Of a DNA stretch of 62,438 nucleotides, positions 59,956-62,438 are shown in pieces (the first letter of the stretch is position 1; every line of letters starts with the position of its first letter). A program made the translations under genes and the position numbers. The stretch covers positions 7,335-69,772 of the forward strand of contig PLIC01000228.1 in NCBI GenBank assembly GCA_003139995.1, written 5' to 3'. A model generated the notes under the pieces. That model saw nothing but the letters and a program-made list of their open reading frames with translations, did no database searches and was not told the DNA's origin. Source of the DNA: Candidatus Acidiflorens stordalenmirensis. Its GTDB lineage: Bacteria > Acidobacteriota > Terriglobia > Terriglobales > Acidobacteriaceae.

Positions 59956-60789
59956 GTGTGCGCTTCGAATCCAGCCCCGTGGGGTTCTTCTTTCCGCCTG
60001 GTGGCCGCGGAAAAGTGGAAGGCAAAATCGGCGGCGATGGGCAACGCGGTCACGGCAGCTTTGGTGGAATACTCGCGTCCGTTGCCTGACATGCGCGTTG
60101 TCGATCTTGCCAGCGGCACCGGCGAACCTGCGATCAGCCTGGCGCAGCGCGTTGGTCCGCAGGGTTCGGTGACGGCGGTGGATCAGAGTTCGGAACTGCT
60201 CGACATAGCCGCCGAGCGAGCCCGCAACAAGAAACTCTCAAACTTCACCATCCAGCAAGCCGACGCGCACCATCTGCCGTTTGCCGGCCAGAGCTTTGAT
60301 CTTGCGACCTGCCGCTTTGGGGTGATGTTTTTCAGCGATGCCGAGCGAGCGCTGGCGGAACTGCGCCGCGTGTTGAAGCCCGGAGCTCGCGCCTGCTTTG
60401 TCGCCTGGGGTCCGATGGAACAACCTTATTGGCAAACCACGATGAAGATCGTGCACCGGCATGTGGGTGGCGCCATGCTTCAACCGGGAGGAGCAGATCT
60501 TTTTCGATTCTCGGTTCCGGGATCTCTTTCAAAAGCGCTGAGCGCTTCGGGATTTCACGAGGTAGAGGAGTCGACTCAGCATTTGCCCTGGACCTGGCCG
60601 GGAGACGCGGAAGAAGTTTTCGAATACGCCTGGGCAGTGGCAGCTCCGTTCCGACCGATGCTGGAACGAGTGCGGGTGGAAGAGTGGCCCGTGATCCGCG
60701 CTGAGGCAACGGCGGCGATTGAGCGTTATCGCGTGGGGGATGAGATACGGTTTGGCGCGGACGTGGTTCTGGCGTCGGGAAAGGCCTGA
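59956..60789 (+). CDS. SAM-dependent methyltransferase
   Basis: This 277-residue protein, GTG start, begins one base after the rsfS stop. The Methyltransf_11/UbiE-type fold is shown by MRVVDLASGTGEPAISLAQR (motif I at about 47-58), VTAVDQSSELLDIAAERA, ADAHHLPFAGQSFDLATCRF and LAELRRVLKPGARACFVAWG. The C-terminal region resembles menaquinone/ubiquinone or small-molecule methyltransferases (FSVPGSLSKALSASGFHEVE). It is inserted between rsfS and rlmH, with 14 bases to rlmH, so it is probably in the same operon. The substrate is unknown. Confidence 0.88.
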   Translation: MCASNPAPWGSSFRLVAAEKWKAKSAAMGNAVTAALVEYSRPLPDMRVVDLASGTGEPAISLAQRVGPQGSVTAVDQSSELLDIAAERARNKKLSNFTIQQADAHHLPFAGQSFDLATCRFGVMFFSDAERALAELRRVLKPGARACFVAWGPMEQPYWQTTMKIVHRHVGGAMLQPGGADLFRFSVPGSLSKALSASGFHEVEESTQHLPWTWPGDAEEVFEYAWAVAAPFRPMLERVRVEEWPVIRAEATAAIERYRVGDEIRFGADVVLASGKA

Positions 60790-60803
60790 GTGGCGGACGC
60801 CCT

Positions 60804-61250
60804 GTGAAGATCAAAGTGGCATGGATCGGGAAGACGAAGGAGCCGGCGATTGAGGCTCTGACCGACGAGTATTTGAAACGGATCTCGCGCTATGCCGAGG
60901 TTGCGGGCGTGGCATTAAGAGACGAAGCCGCAATTCTGTCGGTGGCGAGCGGCGAGCGGCAGCAGAGTAAAGAGCGGCACAAGCTGGTTCTGCTCGATTC
61001 GCGGGGAAAACAGTTTTCGTCCGAAGAGCTCGCCGAGTTTCTGGAGCGCGAGCAGGTGAACGCGACACCGCTCCTGTTCGCGATTGGCGGCAGCGACGGT
61101 TTTAGTGAAGAAGCGCGGCGGCGCGCCGGTCTTACGCTGTCCCTGGGGAGGATGACGCTGCCCCACGAGCTGGCGCGCGTGGTCCTGGTCGAGCAGCTTT
61201 ACCGCGCTTTCACCATTCTTGCGAATCATCCCTACCATTTGGGACATTAA
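60804..61250 (+). CDS. rlmH: 23S rRNA (pseudouridine-1915-N3) methyltransferase
   Basis: RlmH methylates pseudouridine 1915 in helix 69 of 23S rRNA on assembled 70S ribosomes. This 148-residue SPOUT-fold protein starts at GTG 60804 (MKIKVAWIGKTKEPAIEALT). It has EYLKRISRYAEV, LLDSRGKQFSSEELAEFLER, FAIGGSDGFSEE and the knot region LTLSLGRMTLPHELARVVLV, then EQLYRAFTILANHPYHLGH. The C-terminal HPYH is the family signature; the final LGH is a small variation. Confidence 0.97.
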   Translation: MKIKVAWIGKTKEPAIEALTDEYLKRISRYAEVAGVALRDEAAILSVASGERQQSKERHKLVLLDSRGKQFSSEELAEFLEREQVNATPLLFAIGGSDGFSEEARRRAGLTLSLGRMTLPHELARVVLVEQLYRAFTILANHPYHLGH

Positions 61251-61408
61251 CTTTATGGTAACGGGGCAGCGGCCAGTCAGCCCATGCTCGCAAGATTCGA
61301 TTCCAAGTCCCGATGCACCTCTGACAGCTTCACGGCGGCGCGAAATTGGCTTACTGTATTTCTTGACAGGCGAAACCAGTCTGAATTTGTAGGCGAGGCC
61401 CTCCCCCA

Positions 61409-61576
61409 ATGAAAAACCCGTACGAAGTACTACGAATGAAAGAGCAGGAGATGCTGCGGGTCCGCAAAGAGATGGACGCTCTGCGGATCGCAGCGCGCTT
61501 GCTGGGCGCCGAGGACCCGGGCGCAGCGAACGGCGAAGGTCAGCCTAAGCTGCAACGAGTCGTCGAAATGCCGTAG
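61409..61576 (+). CDS. Small conserved protein (55 aa) with NPYEVLRMKEQE start
   Basis: ATG 61409 to TAG 61574 encodes MKNPYEVLRMKEQEMLRVRK, then EMDALRIAARLLGAEDPG and a variable tail. The first 35 residues are predicted coiled-coil. Proteins with a near-identical N-terminal pattern (NPYxVLRxKExE) recur in acidobacterial genomes, from memory and not checked. There is no clear Shine-Dalgarno. TTGACA at 61363-61368 is a candidate -35 with a poor -10. An ideal terminator follows immediately, which supports a real transcription unit. The function is unknown. Confidence 0.72.
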   Translation: MKNPYEVLRMKEQEMLRVRKEMDALRIAARLLGAEDPGAANGEGQPKLQRVVEMP

Positions 61577-62015
61577 AAGACATGCTTCCCCGTTTGACGC
61601 GAGGCGGACGGAAACCAAAACCGTCCGCCTTTCTGTTTGTGGGAGAAGGTCCGGGATAGTGTCCTAAATTCAACCTCGAGCTGCGATCTCCGGGCCGTTT
61701 ACAGACCAAAATCTCATCACGCAGGCGCAGCGACCGGCTGGGCGGCATTGGGAACTGGCGAATTCGGGATCATGATAGCTATCTACTGCAAATTCTAGCG
61801 CCTGCCGATGCCCTGGAGCTGCCCTTTATGACCGGTCGAATCGGGATTTGATCCGTTGCGCAACCGTTACGCCCTTACGGATGTTGCCTTTCGGCGTCAG
61901 TCTGAGTCATCGCAGACTGCAAATCATCGCAAATCTGCGGGATTGGCGCTTCTCGGTCAAGGGCGGAGTAAAACCAGACCACAGGGGCGGAGGAAAAATA
62001 GACCAGAGGAGTGTT
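61577..62015. other. 440-base region without a recognised gene
   Basis: Apart from the terminator at 61602-61638 there is no gene-like open frame. The region ends with the agaggag Shine-Dalgarno of the next gene. Frames running through it have no supporting motif. Confidence 0.6.
61602..61638 (+). terminator. Rho-independent terminator after the 55-aa gene
   Basis: aggcggacgg (61602-61611) pairs with ccgtccgcct (61621-61630) over a 9-nt loop, followed by ttctgttt. Confidence 0.9.
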
Positions 62016-62438
62016 ATGTCAACCATGCAACCGCTCACCGTGCCGACGCAGTCGGCGGAAACCGATCACGCAAAACCGTACGCTGGACGGCTGGTCTGCC
62101 TCGATGTTTTTCGCGGACTATTGGTGGCCGGCATGATCGTCGTCGACAATCCGGGCAGCGACGACAAGGCCTATTGGGCTATCAAGCACGCGGAATGGAA
62201 CGGCTGGACCCCGGCGGACTTCATCTTTCCGTCGTTTTTGTTCCTGGTTGGCGTGTCCATGGTGTTCTCCTACGCGGTGCGGCTGCGGCGAGGCGAATCG
62301 CGCGAACAGATTCTGTGGCACGCTTTCAAAAGAAGCCTGATGCTGATCGCCATTGGGCTATTCGTGAATGGCTTCCCATTCATTGGGGTCGATTTGCACG
62401 GCTACCGTTTCGAGGGGTGTTGTTAACAAGTTAAAATG
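62016..62438 (+). CDS. DUF5009/heparan-alpha-glucosaminide N-acetyltransferase-like membrane protein, truncated
   Basis: ATG 62016 (agaggag Shine-Dalgarno at five bases) opens a frame matching the N-terminus of the HGSNAT/DUF5009 acyltransferase family. After an 18-residue preamble come RLVCLDVFRGLLVAGMIVVD, NPGSDDKAYWAIKHAEWNGW, TPADFIFPSFLFLVGVSMVF and SLMLIAIGLFVNGFPFIG, that is three membrane helices with the conserved TPADFIFP. The annotated frame stops at TAA 62426 after only 136 residues; the family normally has about 370-400. Dropping one G of the run 62414-62417 reads on as FEGVVNKLKM, which resembles the expected GVLQRI. The window ends 12 bases later. Confidence 0.85.

Overview
The window looks like a piece of an Acidobacteriota chromosome (Terriglobia or Koribacter-like). 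This is inferred from family content: a 1150-residue Oar-like TonB receptor with an N-terminal carboxypeptidase-regulatory domain, a ToxR-like winged-helix regulator fused to membrane helices, several small acidobacterial-type proteins, high GC, and dense families of short interspersed repeats. No phage, insertion sequence with transposase, CRISPR array, rRNA or tRNA gene was recognised. Both ends cut genes: HU at the left and a DUF5009/heparan-acetyltransferase-like membrane protein at the right.

Layout. 0-31 kb is mostly housekeeping: HU, rpmE, a dihydrouridine synthase, an exported S9 peptidase and a metallo-beta-lactamase hydrolase, leuCD, a glycosyltransferase, a 2OG-Fe(II) oxygenase, folD-coaE, a frameshifted YbaK deacylase, a Kbl/BioF enzyme, folP, a histidine kinase lacking its phosphoacceptor histidine, hemB, miaA, an exported NagZ-like GH3, pyrR-pyrB-pyrC and a cupin. 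31.5-50.7 kb is a carbohydrate locus. It holds a GH38 mannosidase relic, a RhaT-like permease, two ROK kinases, GH3 and GH30 glycosidases, the TonB receptor, a SIS phosphosugar enzyme, two Tat-exported Gfo/Idh oxidoreductases, a Tat-exported TIM-barrel isomerase, a DUF1080 (3-keto-glycoside hydrolase family) protein and a LacI repressor with paired operators. 50.7-52 kb is a gene-free repeat island. 52-55.3 kb is the parB-parA-rsmG segment with two perfect parS sites, so the window is probably origin-proximal. 55.3-62.4 kb holds a dCTP-deaminase-like gene, a kinase-receiver-PilZ protein, nadD-rsfS-methyltransferase-rlmH and the truncated acyltransferase-like gene.

How the genes may work together. 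The sugar locus reads as outer-membrane uptake, then periplasmic hydrolysis and oxidation (GH3, GH30, Gfo/Idh, DUF1080, TIM barrel), then inner-membrane import (RhaT-like), phosphorylation (ROK) and isomerisation (SIS). LacI controls at least the DUF1080 gene and probably itself through two pairs of 12-bp operators spaced 13 bp apart.

Three themes stand out. First, interspersed repeats have been absorbed in frame into core proteins (Dus, NadD, ParB, RsmG) and supply start or stop codons elsewhere. Second, at least nine genes have a TANNAT-type -10 hexamer 6-12 nt before the start codon and no Shine-Dalgarno, suggesting leaderless transcripts. Third, two reading frames break at a GGGG run (YbaK and the right-end gene), which could be real decay or sequence error.
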